Source: JAITVB01 sp031553805 (lineage in GTDB: Bacteria > Bacteroidota > Bacteroidia > Bacteroidales > Rikenellaceae). From it: DNA of 64,000 nucleotides. The position numbers and the translations under genes were made by a program. The DNA lies in assembly GCA_031553805.1 (NCBI GenBank), contig JAVBLC010000011.1, positions 24,986 through 88,985 on the forward strand. The letters run 5' to 3'. Within the stretch, counting starts at the first letter, position 1. Every line of letters starts with the position of its first letter. The notes under the pieces are model-generated. The model saw nothing but the letters and a program-made list of their open reading frames with translations. It did not search any database and had not been told where the DNA came from. Shown here piece after piece: positions 35,990-44,945 of the stretch.

Positions 35990-37945
35990 CTAATTCAACA
36001 TGACCTGGCCACCGGTGACTGGGATGGCCTGTCCGGTTTCGCAAGTTTGTTCGACCAAATAGAGCAGCGCTTTCGTCACATCTTCCGGCGCACAACCCTT
36101 GCGCATCGGCACCTGAGCCATATAAAAAGCACGTACGTCTTCGACGGTCTTCGCCCCCGGCACTTTCCCGGCGTTCAGGTACTGCACGAACAGGCCGTTT
36201 TCGGGATCGGACCACAGCGGCCCCTCGTAAAAATTACCCGGGCAGATCGAGTTGACCTTGATCCGGAACGGAGCCAACTCCAACGCAAACGACTGCGTAA
36301 GGCCCACCCCGCCGAATTTTCCGCCGGCGTAGGCAAAGTTAGCCTTGCTTCCGCGCAGCCCCGACTTGGAGTTGATTTGGATGATATCCCCGTAGTTCTC
36401 AGGCGCATATTTATTCTGAAGTTTCATCACCGGAGCGACGGCCTTCGTGCAGTAGAAATAGGCGTTGTAATTGATCTTCGTCACGAAGTCGAACTGCTCG
36501 GGGGTCATCTCATCGAGTCCACCGGCACGCAGCACACCCGCGTTGCTGACAAAGACGTCGACACCGCCAAAGGCACATACCGTACTGTGGATCAGCGCTT
36601 CGAGGCTCGGAATTTCGGCCACGTTGGTTTTCACGAAGACAGCGCGGTTGCTCTTGGCCGAAGCATTGAGGCGGGCGGCGGTTTCAGCGCCCACCGCTTC
36701 GTTCAGGTCGGCCACCACGATGTTGGCCCCCTGGGCCACCAGGCAACGGGCGATGCCCTCACCAAACCCTTGTGCGGCACCGGTAACGATCACCGTTTTG
36801 TTTTCCATACGGCCCGAAGTTCCACCGGCGCTCACTTTACGACGGTAGTTCTCAACTTCCCAGTTGTCGATGAAATCGATCTGGGCCTGGGTCATCGGAT
36901 GCGGACCGCCGAACGATTCGGCCAGCCACGCGATCTTGAGCGTGTCAGTCATCACCTCGGTGATCGTCGCACATTGGGCGGCGTTATCGCCCACGGCGAT
37001 CATCCCCAGACATTTTATGAAAATTACCTTGGGCAGATAGCCGAATTTCTTTTCGAATGCGGGAATCTCCGTTTCAGCTTCTTTGAGCAACGATGCTGCA
37101 TTGTCACCTTTGAGATAGAGGTAATTGGACTTGCAATAGACGATGCCGTCGGGCGAGAAAGGACGCGCCGCGGCGGAATAATTCTTTTCGTCCGTAAAGT
37201 GGGCGATCAGCGCGTTGTTCGTCACCCGCAGCGTCTTCAGCCCCTCTTTCGAGCAAAGCATACGGAGCGCGGGCACCACTTCGGGTGCACAGGCGCACAC
37301 CGGCGCGTCGCCCTCGGGCAACGGGTTTTTGACCGCCTTTTCGAGTGTCGAAAGCACGCGGTCGTAGATTTCGCGTACCCGTGCCGTTGTGTCGGCCCCC
37401 ACGAAAATACCGTGATTCTGCAGCAGGATCATCTCGGGTTCGCGACCGTACTTGGCTTTAAAGGCGTTGATGCGGCGCTCGACCTCCTTGAAGAGGACGT
37501 AGCCCGGGTCGATGTAAGGAATATAGAGCGCCTCGTCGCCCAACAGGCGGCGGGTTTCGCTCTCGGCGTCGTTGCCGCACATCAGGCCGTTGACCAGCGT
37601 TGGGTGCAAGTGGATGACGAAAGCCGCGCTCAGGGCGTTGTGCAGCGACGTTTCGACCGAAGGCCGCCGGTCTTTCGTGATGCAGGCCGCCGCCAGATCG
37701 TTTTTCACCTCCTCTTCACGGGCGGCTGCATCAGCCGGGTAGGTTTTTTCGGAAATCACGTTGAGTTTCACGCGATCGAGTACGGCGAAACCAGCCTCGG
37801 TGATTGTCGCCAGCGACGACCCGCTCGCTTTTACCCAAAGTTTTTCAGTATTTTTATAGGAGGTATTGCCACCTCCGGCAATCACGTAGCGGCTGTCGCG
37901 GCCGTAGTGTTGCGATATGTCGATCAGTTCCTGTATCTCTTTCAT
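35990..37945 (-). CDS. Bifunctional class II aldolase / short-chain dehydrogenase
   Basis: The 651 residues have an N-terminal class II aldolase module (about 1-350: AGGGNTSYKN, SVETSLHNAL, VIHLHPTLVN, LLQNHGIFVG) and a C-terminal SDR (about 385-651). The SDR has VTGAAQGFGEG, a Ser in INSKSG, the YxxxK pair in AYAGGKFG, and the tail GNFYEGPLW...VPMRKG...GGQVM. That tail resembles sorbitol-6-phosphate dehydrogenase; the fusion order matches the YuxG/RhaEW type, which joins sugar-1-P aldolase and aldehyde or polyol dehydrogenase. Its ATG overlaps the PHP gene stop (ATGA), so translation is coupled. Confidence 0.87.
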   Translation of the reverse strand: MKEIQELIDISQHYGRDSRYVIAGGGNTSYKNTEKLWVKASGSSLATITEAGFAVLDRVKLNVISEKTYPADAAAREEEVKNDLAAACITKDRRPSVETSLHNALSAAFVIHLHPTLVNGLMCGNDAESETRRLLGDEALYIPYIDPGYVLFKEVERRINAFKAKYGREPEMILLQNHGIFVGADTTARVREIYDRVLSTLEKAVKNPLPEGDAPVCACAPEVVPALRMLCSKEGLKTLRVTNNALIAHFTDEKNYSAAARPFSPDGIVYCKSNYLYLKGDNAASLLKEAETEIPAFEKKFGYLPKVIFIKCLGMIAVGDNAAQCATITEVMTDTLKIAWLAESFGGPHPMTQAQIDFIDNWEVENYRRKVSAGGTSGRMENKTVIVTGAAQGFGEGIARCLVAQGANIVVADLNEAVGAETAARLNASAKSNRAVFVKTNVAEIPSLEALIHSTVCAFGGVDVFVSNAGVLRAGGLDEMTPEQFDFVTKINYNAYFYCTKAVAPVMKLQNKYAPENYGDIIQINSKSGLRGSKANFAYAGGKFGGVGLTQSFALELAPFRIKVNSICPGNFYEGPLWSDPENGLFVQYLNAGKVPGAKTVEDVRAFYMAQVPMRKGCAPEDVTKALLYLVEQTCETGQAIPVTGGQVMLN

Positions 37946-39132
37946 CGGATGGCTGCTTTGATGATTTGGTCGCCGTATTCAATCAGGTGGTCGCGTTTTT
38001 CGACGTTGGCCTTGCCGCTTTCATCGAGGTAACCCGGCAGGCCCTGGCGCACCAGTTCCTGGTGGGCCGCCGTCAGGCAAGCCCCGGCGTAGTTGATCGA
38101 GCGCAGTTTCTCGGTCAGCGGGGCACCGCCGCGGGCCGTGAGTTTGATCGGCTCCATCGCGGGAGTGTTGTGCTCGGTGCCGAACGTCACCGCAAAACCT
38201 TGGTCATGGAGGTAACCGGCATATTTTTCGAGCACCTCGATGCTGTTGCGCGTCGTAATGAATTCGACGGCATAAAAACCGCGGGCCTTCAGCGTGGCGG
38301 CAGCTTTTTCAAGGTCGCCCTCAAAGTCCGTAAAACCACCGCTGGCGTCGTCGGCCAGAAAGGGGTAGGTCGGGATACCGCCTGCTTTCAGGATAATCTG
38401 CCGCACCTGTTCCATCGGCAGAAAAGCCGCCGGATCTTCGGGTACGAACGCCGCGCCGCCCGCCTTGAGCAGGTTGCCGCGGATCTCGTTTTCGACCGCC
38501 GCCGCGTTAGCCGGATCAGCTTTCAACGCTTTTCCTCCAAACACCTTTTGATAGGTGTCGGCGGCACGCTTCGGGTCGTTCTGCGAAAAATTCTCGACGG
38601 CCATGCGCAAGGCCTTGGCCAGGTGCCGTTCGCGGATCGATCCGCGGGTAAGCGTTGTGGCGATCTGCTTGAAATCGAGGGTGATCGGCAGGCCCGCCTC
38701 GGTCAGGATCTCGTTCAGCTTGACACACATCCGTCCCACGTGGGCATTCGACTCGTCGCGCACCCGTTTTAGTTGCGAAAGGTAGGGCTCGGCTAGTTTC
38801 AGTGGCGACGTCAATCCTTTGCCGCTCAGATAAGTGCGGCCCGGATTGTTCGGGTCGTTAACCCGAATGCCGGCCGCCTGGTCTTCGGCGTTGAGCGAAA
38901 TAAACTCGATGTTGTGGAGCGGATAGAGTTTCCGTGCACGGCACCCTTCGTCCCACTCGGCATAACCGTCGGTCGAGTAGAAATCATTGATCCCCACGAC
39001 CTTCACCCCTTCAGCCGCAGCCATATCGAGGGCTTGCGCCAGCGAGTCGAAGGCGCTGAACGAATAGGGGGTATGCAGGTGGGCGTTGAGGTCAACGACC
39101 TCCAACGGCCCGTTTTTGGTGGTACATCCCAT
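37942..39132 (-). CDS. PHP-domain metal-dependent phosphoesterase-like protein
   Basis: This 396-residue PHP-superfamily protein has the first metal motif HLHTPYSF near residue 18, GINDFYSTDG, and a late FGTEHNTPA motif; the HxH, D and EH residues fit the trinuclear metal site. An internal stretch TRGSIRERHLAKAL recalls the TrpH-type phosphatases (TRxHxAxxL). It is not a DNA polymerase or histidinol phosphatase by length or order. A phosphatase acting on a sugar phosphate is plausible from its place in the cluster, but the substrate is unknown. Confidence 0.75.
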   Translation of the reverse strand: MGCTTKNGPLEVVDLNAHLHTPYSFSAFDSLAQALDMAAAEGVKVVGINDFYSTDGYAEWDEGCRARKLYPLHNIEFISLNAEDQAAGIRVNDPNNPGRTYLSGKGLTSPLKLAEPYLSQLKRVRDESNAHVGRMCVKLNEILTEAGLPITLDFKQIATTLTRGSIRERHLAKALRMAVENFSQNDPKRAADTYQKVFGGKALKADPANAAAVENEIRGNLLKAGGAAFVPEDPAAFLPMEQVRQIILKAGGIPTYPFLADDASGGFTDFEGDLEKAAATLKARGFYAVEFITTRNSIEVLEKYAGYLHDQGFAVTFGTEHNTPAMEPIKLTARGGAPLTEKLRSINYAGACLTAAHQELVRQGLPGYLDESGKANVEKRDHLIEYGDQIIKAAIR

Positions 39133-39231
39133 AATTTTCGGTTTAGGACGTTAAAAATTGGGAAGCAAAGAGGGAACCTTTCAAACCTTTACACAAAATC
39201 ACACACTCCCCCTTCGCTTCCCGGATATCGT
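39133..39231. other. Short gap with inverted repeat between E1 and the PHP gene
   Basis: GGGAAGC near 39160 pairs with GCTTCCC near 39214 around an imperfect GA-rich and CT-rich stem. No clear T run follows on the minus strand. It may slow transcription or stabilise the E1 mRNA, giving E1 higher yield than the genes behind it. Confidence 0.3.
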
Positions 39232-41703
39232 TTAGATGCCCTCCTTGGCGCGGCGCACCTGTTCGGCATCCGTAAAATTACGGGTCGGAACGTGGCCGGC
39301 GATCGGGGCGATCTTTTCGTGATAAGCGTCGACGAACCAGTCAGGCTGCGGGAAGAAAGCGTCTTCCAACTCATAGCACGGGGTGATCCAGTTGCGCGAA
39401 CCCACGACAACGGGCGGCGCATCGAGGTCGTCGAAGGCCAGCTCGGTGATGTTGCGGGCCAGTTCGTTGAGGAACGAACCGCGGGCGTTGGCGTCGCTGG
39501 CCAGCATGATTTTCCCGGTTTTCTTCACCGATTTCAACACCGTTTCGTAGTTAAACGGAACCAGCGAACGGGCATCGATCACCTCGGCGCTGATACCTTT
39601 CTCCTGCAATTGGTCAGCGGCTTTCAGGGCGGTATAGAGGGTCGAGCCGATCGTGAGGATCGTCACGTCGCTGCCGGCGCGTTTCACGTCAGGTTCGCCG
39701 AACGGAATTTCGTAGTAACCTTCCGGCACGCCGCCTTCGTGGAACTGTTCGCCGATTTCGTAGATGCGCTGGCTTTCGAAATAGATCACCGGGTCGGTTC
39801 CTTGCAGTGCGCTGTTCATCAATCCCTTAGCATCATAAGGCGTCACCGGGAAAACCACTTTCAGCCCGGGGATGTGGGCCACGAGCGAAGTCCAGTCCTG
39901 CGAGTGCTGTGCGCCGTATTTCGAGCCGACCGACACACGGAGGACAACCGGCATCTTAATCACATTACCACTCATCGCTTGCCACTTGGGAAGCTGATTG
40001 AACACCTCGTCGCCGCAACGGCCCAGGAAGTCGCAGTACATGATCTCGGGGATCACGCGTCCGCCGCACATCGCATAACCGATGGCCGTGCCCACGATCG
40101 AAGCTTCCGAGATCGGCGAGTTGAACAAGCGATGGTAAGGCAGCGCCTCGGTCAGCCCGCGGTAGACAGCAAACGCGCCGCCCCAGTCGCGATTTTCCTC
40201 GCCATAGGCTACCAACGAGGCGTCTTTATAAAAACGGTCTACGATCGCTTCGAAGATCCCGTCGCGCAGCTGATACTGTTTCATCTTCGACACCGGCTTG
40301 CCGTCCTTGTCGGTAATGAAGCGTTCCTTACCGGCGATCTGTTTCACGCGGGGATTTTCAGCCATCGGGTGCAGCACCTCGGGTTTGGCGTCGGACATCG
40401 AGTCGACCGAACCGTTCGAGAAGATCATCTTGCCGATCTTTTCCGGGTCGGCCTTCAGGTCCATGCGCGGCGAAATGGTTTCGTCGATCGCCAGTTTGAA
40501 GAGGTCGAAGATCAGTGCTTGCACCTCTTTCGACATAGCATCCAGCTCCTTCTGGGTCGCTGCACCACCTTCGATCAGCTGCTTACCGAAAGCGACGATG
40601 CTGTCCTCCTCCTGCCAGGCTTCCACCTCCTCTTTCGAGCGGTAGGAGGAAGCGTCGGAGGGCGAATGGCCGCTGTAGCGGTAAGTAAGTACGTCCAACA
40701 GCACCGGGCCGTTTTTCTTGGCCAGGATGTCGAGCTTGCGGCGGTAGGCGTCGATCACGGCCAGCGGGTTATACCCGTCGACACGTTCGGCGTGCATTTG
40801 CTCGGGGTTCACCCCGGCGCCGATGCGGGCCGCAACGTCGTAGCCCATCGTTTCGCCCTTGGTCTGGCCACCCATCCCGTACTGGTTGTTCATGATGTTG
40901 ATGATCACCGGCAGGCCGCCTTTCATGTCGCCTTCCCACAGTTGTTTGAACTGGTCCATAGCGGCGAACATCAGCCCTTCCCACACCGGGCCGCAAGCCA
41001 TCGAGGCGTCGCCGATGTTGGCTACCACCACACCCGGTTTGCGGTTGACTTTCTTGTAGAGGGCAGCCCCCACGGCGATGTCGCCGCTACCGCCCACGAT
41101 GGCGTTGTTGGGGTAGATGCCGAACGGCGTGAAGAACGCGTGCATACTGCCGCCCAACCCCTTGTTGAAACCCGTTTCGCGGGCAAAAACCTCGGACATC
41201 AGCCCGTAGATCAGGAAGCGTTTAGCCAGTTCCTTCACCGAACCCTTAAATCCTTTCTTCACAACGTCGAGGGTGATGCCGCCGAAGAAGTCTTTCATCG
41301 TCTTTTCGAGCTGCTTCTCCTCGAGAAGTTCAATCGAGCGAAGACCCTTTGCTAAAAATTCGCCATGGCTGCGGTGCGAACCGAAGATGAAGTCGTCGGT
41401 AGTGAGCATATAAGCCATCCCGACGGCAGCAGCTTCCTGTCCGGCCGACAAGTGGGCCGGACCCGGGTTGTTGTACTCTACGCCGTTGTAAGCGTTAGTC
41501 GTTTTCACCAGGTTCAGCATCGTTTCGAACTCGCGGATCACCACCATATCGTAGTAGATCCGTTTGAGATCGTCCTTCGTAAAATTCTTGGCGGCCAGCT
41601 CTTGTTTGACCGTCTTTTTGTACTGGTTTACCGGGATCGGGGTGAACTTCACCTCGCCTGCCTGCCGCATTTTCTTCGGCTCGATGTACTGCGATTTGGG
41701 CAT
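39232..41703 (-). CDS. Fused alpha-beta E1 of a 2-oxoacid (pyruvate/acetoin-type) dehydrogenase complex
   Basis: The 823 residues are an E1-alpha half (about 45-440; THDP motif with NIGDASMACGPVWEGLMFAA and IMNNQYGMGG) and an E1-beta half (about 475-823; AYGEENRDWGGAFAVYRGL, SEASIVGTAIGYAM, SVGSKYGAQHSQDW). The family performs the ThDP-dependent decarboxylation of a 2-oxoacid, or acetoin cleavage, and acylates lipoyl-E2. Alpha-beta fusion is common in Bacteroidetes. It lies in one strand-run with E2 and E3 but 310 bp apart, with a repeat between. Confidence 0.9.
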   Translation of the reverse strand: MPKSQYIEPKKMRQAGEVKFTPIPVNQYKKTVKQELAAKNFTKDDLKRIYYDMVVIREFETMLNLVKTTNAYNGVEYNNPGPAHLSAGQEAAAVGMAYMLTTDDFIFGSHRSHGEFLAKGLRSIELLEEKQLEKTMKDFFGGITLDVVKKGFKGSVKELAKRFLIYGLMSEVFARETGFNKGLGGSMHAFFTPFGIYPNNAIVGGSGDIAVGAALYKKVNRKPGVVVANIGDASMACGPVWEGLMFAAMDQFKQLWEGDMKGGLPVIINIMNNQYGMGGQTKGETMGYDVAARIGAGVNPEQMHAERVDGYNPLAVIDAYRRKLDILAKKNGPVLLDVLTYRYSGHSPSDASSYRSKEEVEAWQEEDSIVAFGKQLIEGGAATQKELDAMSKEVQALIFDLFKLAIDETISPRMDLKADPEKIGKMIFSNGSVDSMSDAKPEVLHPMAENPRVKQIAGKERFITDKDGKPVSKMKQYQLRDGIFEAIVDRFYKDASLVAYGEENRDWGGAFAVYRGLTEALPYHRLFNSPISEASIVGTAIGYAMCGGRVIPEIMYCDFLGRCGDEVFNQLPKWQAMSGNVIKMPVVLRVSVGSKYGAQHSQDWTSLVAHIPGLKVVFPVTPYDAKGLMNSALQGTDPVIYFESQRIYEIGEQFHEGGVPEGYYEIPFGEPDVKRAGSDVTILTIGSTLYTALKAADQLQEKGISAEVIDARSLVPFNYETVLKSVKKTGKIMLASDANARGSFLNELARNITELAFDDLDAPPVVVGSRNWITPCYELEDAFFPQPDWFVDAYHEKIAPIAGHVPTRNFTDAEQVRRAKEGI

Positions 41704-41739
41704 TTTTTTATTTTTTAAATTGTTTTGTTTTGCAATTTA

Positions 41740-42005
41740 GACCCGGCCACGCCGGGGCGGAGTCCACTTTTGTAAGGATACAAAAGTGGCAAAAAATCCT
41801 TGGCGTCACGACTCCGGTTGACCCGCTAAGGCTTTTCTGCGCGGCCGGACAGTATTCCGCTTCGTTTCACTACGCTCCAGTACCGTCCTATTCGCCGCTT
41901 GTAAATCCTAAGCGGGGCCCCAACCTCCGTCGACAAGGCGCATAGCGGTTCTTCGAACCGTTGCCTGTCGGCGCTTTGGGGATGGACTAAAGGCCTGTGA
42001 AAGAA
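41740..42005. repeat. Intergenic palindrome-rich repeat between E3 and E1
   Basis: The gap holds a perfect hairpin at 41764-41789 (CCACTTTTGTA and TACAAAAGTGG) followed by CAAAAAATCCTTGGC. Near the end is a longer imperfect stem around AGCGGTTC-TTC-GAACCGTT with outer arms CCCCAA and TTGGGG (about 41918-41983). I see no gene. The rest resembles intergenic repeats of this phylum, but I cannot match it to another place in the window. Confidence 0.6.
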
Positions 42006-42013
42006 CAGCTTTG

Positions 42014-43369
42014 TTAAAACGCGAAGACGGTCTCCTTGAAAATTTCGGAAACGGTGGGGTGCGGGAAGACGACTTCTTCCATCTCTTTGAGCGTCATCTC
42101 CTGCTCGATAGCCATGCACGCCCCGTAGATCATTTCGCTCGACGGGTTGCCCAGCATATGCACGCCGAGCACTTCGCCGTACTGCGCACCGACAACGACC
42201 TTGCACATGCCCGTGCCGCCTTCGTTTTCAGCGACAAAGCGTCCCGCATAGGCCATCGGCAGCGAAGCCACACGCACAGCGATGCCTTTGGCGGCCGCCG
42301 CTTCGGGGGTAAGTCCCACGCCTGCAATCTCGGGGTTGGTATAAACCACGCCCGGGATGGCGTTGTAACGCATCACGTCCGGACGGCCGGTGAGGTTATT
42401 CACGACCACTTCGCCCTCGCGGCTGGCGGTATGGGCCAGCAGCGAAAAGCCGGTCACGTCGCCCGCAGCGTAGACGCCCGGCACGTTGGTCCGCATCCTT
42501 TCGTCGACCTTGATACCGCCCTTGACCAGCTCGACCCCCAGGTTTTCCAACCCGAAGCCCGAAGTCACGGCACGACGGCCCACGCTCACAAGGATCTTTT
42601 CGCCCTTGACCGACGAACGCACGCCGTCTTTTTCAAAGAAGACTTCGTCGCCTTTCACCTCGACCACTTTGGCCTGCAAGTGATAGGTCACGCCGCGCTT
42701 GGCGTAAATGTCGCGCAGCATCGCGCTCTGTTCGGCATCCATCCCGGTCAGGATTTCGGGCAACATCTCGATCACGGTCACTTCCGTGCCGAGGCTGTTG
42801 AAGAAACTGGCAAACTCCATCCCGATCACCCCGCCGCCGATCACCACGAGCGAAGCCGGTTTCTCGGTCAGCGCCAGGATCTCGCGGTTGGTGAGGATGC
42901 GGTCGCCCGCTTCCTTCAGGCCGGGAATCGGCGGGACGAACGCCTCGGAACCGGTGCAAACGAGCAGGTTCTTCGCGAAGAACGTTTCCCCGCCGGCAGC
43001 AATCTCGACCCCTTCGGCCGAACGACCTTTTATAAAGGCTTCGGCTTTGACCACCTGCACGTTGTGGGCTTTCATCTTGGAACCTACACCGGCCACCAGT
43101 TTGCGCACCACTTTCGTTTTGCGGTCTACGATCTTTTTGAAATCGAACGTTACGTCGCCCGCAAAAATGCCGTATTTGTCACCGTGGCGCGCCGTGTCAT
43201 AGACCTTTGCGCTGTAGAGCAACGTCTTGGTCGGGATGCAGCCCTCGTTGAGGCACACGCCGCCCAGTTCTTTCTTTTCAAACAGCACGACCGAAAGCCC
43301 TTTCGCCCCGGCGCGTTCTGCGGCTACGTAGCCCCCGGGGCCGCCGCCTATAATTGCCAAATCTATCAT
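42014..43369 (-). CDS. lpdA: Dihydrolipoyl dehydrogenase (E3)
   Basis: The 451-residue flavoprotein has an N-terminal FAD site (IIGGGPGGYVAAERA), the redox-active disulfide GGVCLNEGCIPTK, an NAD-binding GGGVIGMEFASF, and the C-terminal His-Glu active site (HPTVSEIF). It reoxidises lipoyl-E2. I chose the ATG at 43369 (MIDLAIIGG); an in-frame upstream extension would overlap E2. It follows E2 after 10 bp, so both are surely co-transcribed. Confidence 0.94.
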   Translation of the reverse strand: MIDLAIIGGGPGGYVAAERAGAKGLSVVLFEKKELGGVCLNEGCIPTKTLLYSAKVYDTARHGDKYGIFAGDVTFDFKKIVDRKTKVVRKLVAGVGSKMKAHNVQVVKAEAFIKGRSAEGVEIAAGGETFFAKNLLVCTGSEAFVPPIPGLKEAGDRILTNREILALTEKPASLVVIGGGVIGMEFASFFNSLGTEVTVIEMLPEILTGMDAEQSAMLRDIYAKRGVTYHLQAKVVEVKGDEVFFEKDGVRSSVKGEKILVSVGRRAVTSGFGLENLGVELVKGGIKVDERMRTNVPGVYAAGDVTGFSLLAHTASREGEVVVNNLTGRPDVMRYNAIPGVVYTNPEIAGVGLTPEAAAAKGIAVRVASLPMAYAGRFVAENEGGTGMCKVVVGAQYGEVLGVHMLGNPSSEMIYGACMAIEQEMTLKEMEEVVFPHPTVSEIFKETVFAF

Positions 43370-43379
43370 ATCCGGAAAT

Positions 43380-44744
43380 TTAGGAAAGTTCAAATTCCAA
43401 GGTTTCGATCTCAACGGCGATCTGCTTCAGGAAGCGGGTCGCTTCGCCGCCGTCCAGCGAACGGTGGTCGTAGGTGAGGCTCAGCCCGATGTGGGGCACA
43501 AAGCCGTAGACTCCGTCGCCCAGGTCTTTCGGACGCGGCACGATCGTGTTCACCCCGAGGATCGCCGACTGCGGCAGGTTGATCACCGGCGTAAAGACTT
43601 CGACGCCGTAGTTTCCAAGATTAGAAACGGTAAACGTAGCCGCTTCGGATGAAAGCAGGTCGGGATCAATGCTCCCCTTCTTGCAGGCATTGGCCACCTC
43701 TTTGAGTTGGCTGGCGAGGCCTGCGATCGACAGGTCGTCGGCGTTGCGCACGACGGGCACCATCAGCCCGCGCTCGGTATCCACGGCCAGGGCGAGATGC
43801 ACTTTCGAAAAGTAGCGCACCGAATCACCCAGGAAGTGTGTGTTGACCTGCGGGAATTTTTTGAGGGCCTTGATTACGGCCAGGCACACCATATCGTTGA
43901 GTGTGATGTCGACCGGATAGCCCTTGGCCACGGCCGCTTTGACCTGCTTGCGCAGTTCGAGAATGCGGCGGGCATCGGCGCTCAGGTGGTGGGTCAACTG
44001 GGCCGAGTTCTGGAGCGAGGCGTGCATCGCCTTGGCGATCAGTTTGCGGATATTCGAGAGCGGCTTCACTTCGCTGTCGGCAGCGTATACCGGGTTCTTG
44101 GCGGCAACCACGTCGGCTCCGCGCACGGCGCCGGCCAGACCGCTGCCCGTCGCCGGGATCGCACCGCCGTCCTGGGTCATCGCTTTGGCCAGCGGGGTGG
44201 TGCGGGGACGGCTTTCGAGCGCAGCTTGCACATCACGTTCGATGATGCGGCCCTTGGGGCCGGTACCGCTGATCGACGCCGTATCGACAGCCTCCTTGTC
44301 GCTCAACGCCTTCGCGCGGGGCGAGATCGGAGCCGGGGTACCGTCGGCCTGTTTCGCAGCAGCGGTGGCAACAGGCGCCGAAACTGCCGCCTGTACCGGA
44401 GCTGTCTGCACAGCGGCCGGTTGCGCCGCGGAAGATTCCGCCTTTGCCGGGACAGGGGCCGGAGCCGGGGCAGCCGCAGGGGCTGCAGCGCTTTCGTACG
44501 ATTCGCCCGGGGCGCCGATCACCATTACGTTGCTCAGCACGGGAATTTCATCGCCCTCGTTATAAAAAAGTTCGAGGACAACGCCATCGAATTGTGACGC
44601 TTCCTCGAACGATGCTTTGTCGGTTTCGTAGGCGAACAACACATCGCCTTTGGCCACCTGGTCGCCTTTTTTCTTCTTAAACTCGGTCAGGATGCAGCTT
44701 TCGACAGACTGACCCTGCTTGGGCATAATCACTACGTTTGCCAT
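43380..44744 (-). CDS. Dihydrolipoamide acyltransferase (E2)
   Basis: This 454-residue E2 has one lipoyl domain (1-80, lipoyl Lys in YETDKASFEEAS), an Ala/Pro-rich linker (about 90-145), the peripheral subunit-binding domain (SPRAKALSDKEAVD..GTGPKGRIIERDV) and a catalytic domain ending with YDHRSLDGGEATRFL. This layout fits a pyruvate-, acetoin- or branched-chain-type complex. I chose the ATG at 44744 (MANVVIMPKQGQ). It is the first gene of the minus-strand cluster, directly downstream of the GntR-controlled promoter. Confidence 0.93.
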   Translation of the reverse strand: MANVVIMPKQGQSVESCILTEFKKKKGDQVAKGDVLFAYETDKASFEEASQFDGVVLELFYNEGDEIPVLSNVMVIGAPGESYESAAAPAAAPAPAPVPAKAESSAAQPAAVQTAPVQAAVSAPVATAAAKQADGTPAPISPRAKALSDKEAVDTASISGTGPKGRIIERDVQAALESRPRTTPLAKAMTQDGGAIPATGSGLAGAVRGADVVAAKNPVYAADSEVKPLSNIRKLIAKAMHASLQNSAQLTHHLSADARRILELRKQVKAAVAKGYPVDITLNDMVCLAVIKALKKFPQVNTHFLGDSVRYFSKVHLALAVDTERGLMVPVVRNADDLSIAGLASQLKEVANACKKGSIDPDLLSSEAATFTVSNLGNYGVEVFTPVINLPQSAILGVNTIVPRPKDLGDGVYGFVPHIGLSLTYDHRSLDGGEATRFLKQIAVEIETLEFELS

Positions 44745-44788
44745 AGTCCGGTATCTTATTGATTTAGTTCGTTTCAAACACAACACGA

Positions 44789-44818
44789 CAAAGATACGAC
44801 AATAAATTGTATTTACAA
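44789..44818 (-). promoter_or_regulatory. Promoter of the E2-E3 cluster
   Basis: On the minus strand the -7 element TATCTTTG runs 44796 to 44789. The -33 TTG runs 44818 to 44816, with 19 bp between. The -33 element lies inside the operator-like sequence at 44807-44820. Confidence 0.7.
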
Positions 44819-44820
44819 GT
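44807..44820 (-). promoter_or_regulatory. Candidate GntR operator 1 (cluster side)
   Basis: TTGTATTTACAAGT contains the inverted pair TTGTAnnTACAA and covers the -33 element of the cluster promoter. The same sequence, with one change and in opposite orientation, covers the -33 of the regulator gene. Confidence 0.65.
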
Positions 44821-44878
44821 CATTTCAAACGATTTTCTTATCCGCTGAAAACAAAATGATTATAAAAATATTTATCGC

Positions 44879-44905
44879 TTACAAGTGAAAAACTTGTACA
44901 TACAA
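44879..44905 (+). promoter_or_regulatory. Candidate GntR operator 2 (regulator side)
   Basis: ACTTGTACATACAA (44892-44905) is the inverted copy of operator 1. Just upstream TTACAAGT (44879-44886) adds a third half-site, so that TACAAGT-gaaaa-ACTTGTA forms a further palindrome. The -33 TTG of the regulator promoter (44894-44896) is inside it. Confidence 0.65.
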
Positions 44906-44923
44906 ATTTCTTGCTTACCTTTG
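44894..44923 (+). promoter_or_regulatory. Promoter of the GntR regulator gene
   Basis: TTG at 44894-44896 and the -7 element TACCTTTG at 44916-44923 are 19 bp apart, the same spacing as in the divergent promoter. Transcription would start about 15 bp before the ATG at 44946. Confidence 0.7.
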
Positions 44924-44945
44924 TTATCGAACCCACCAGCCTGAG

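Noticed and set aside
38914..41355. 813-codon plus-strand frame opposite the E1 gene
   Set aside because: Antisense shadow; the composition is rich in His, Arg and Val and no domain is recognisable, whereas the minus strand is a clear E1.
41918..41983. tRNA-like stem with GGTTC/GAACC
   Set aside because: The palindrome AGCGGTTC-TTC-GAACCGTT has no acceptor stem, D-arm or anticodon arm at tRNA spacing.
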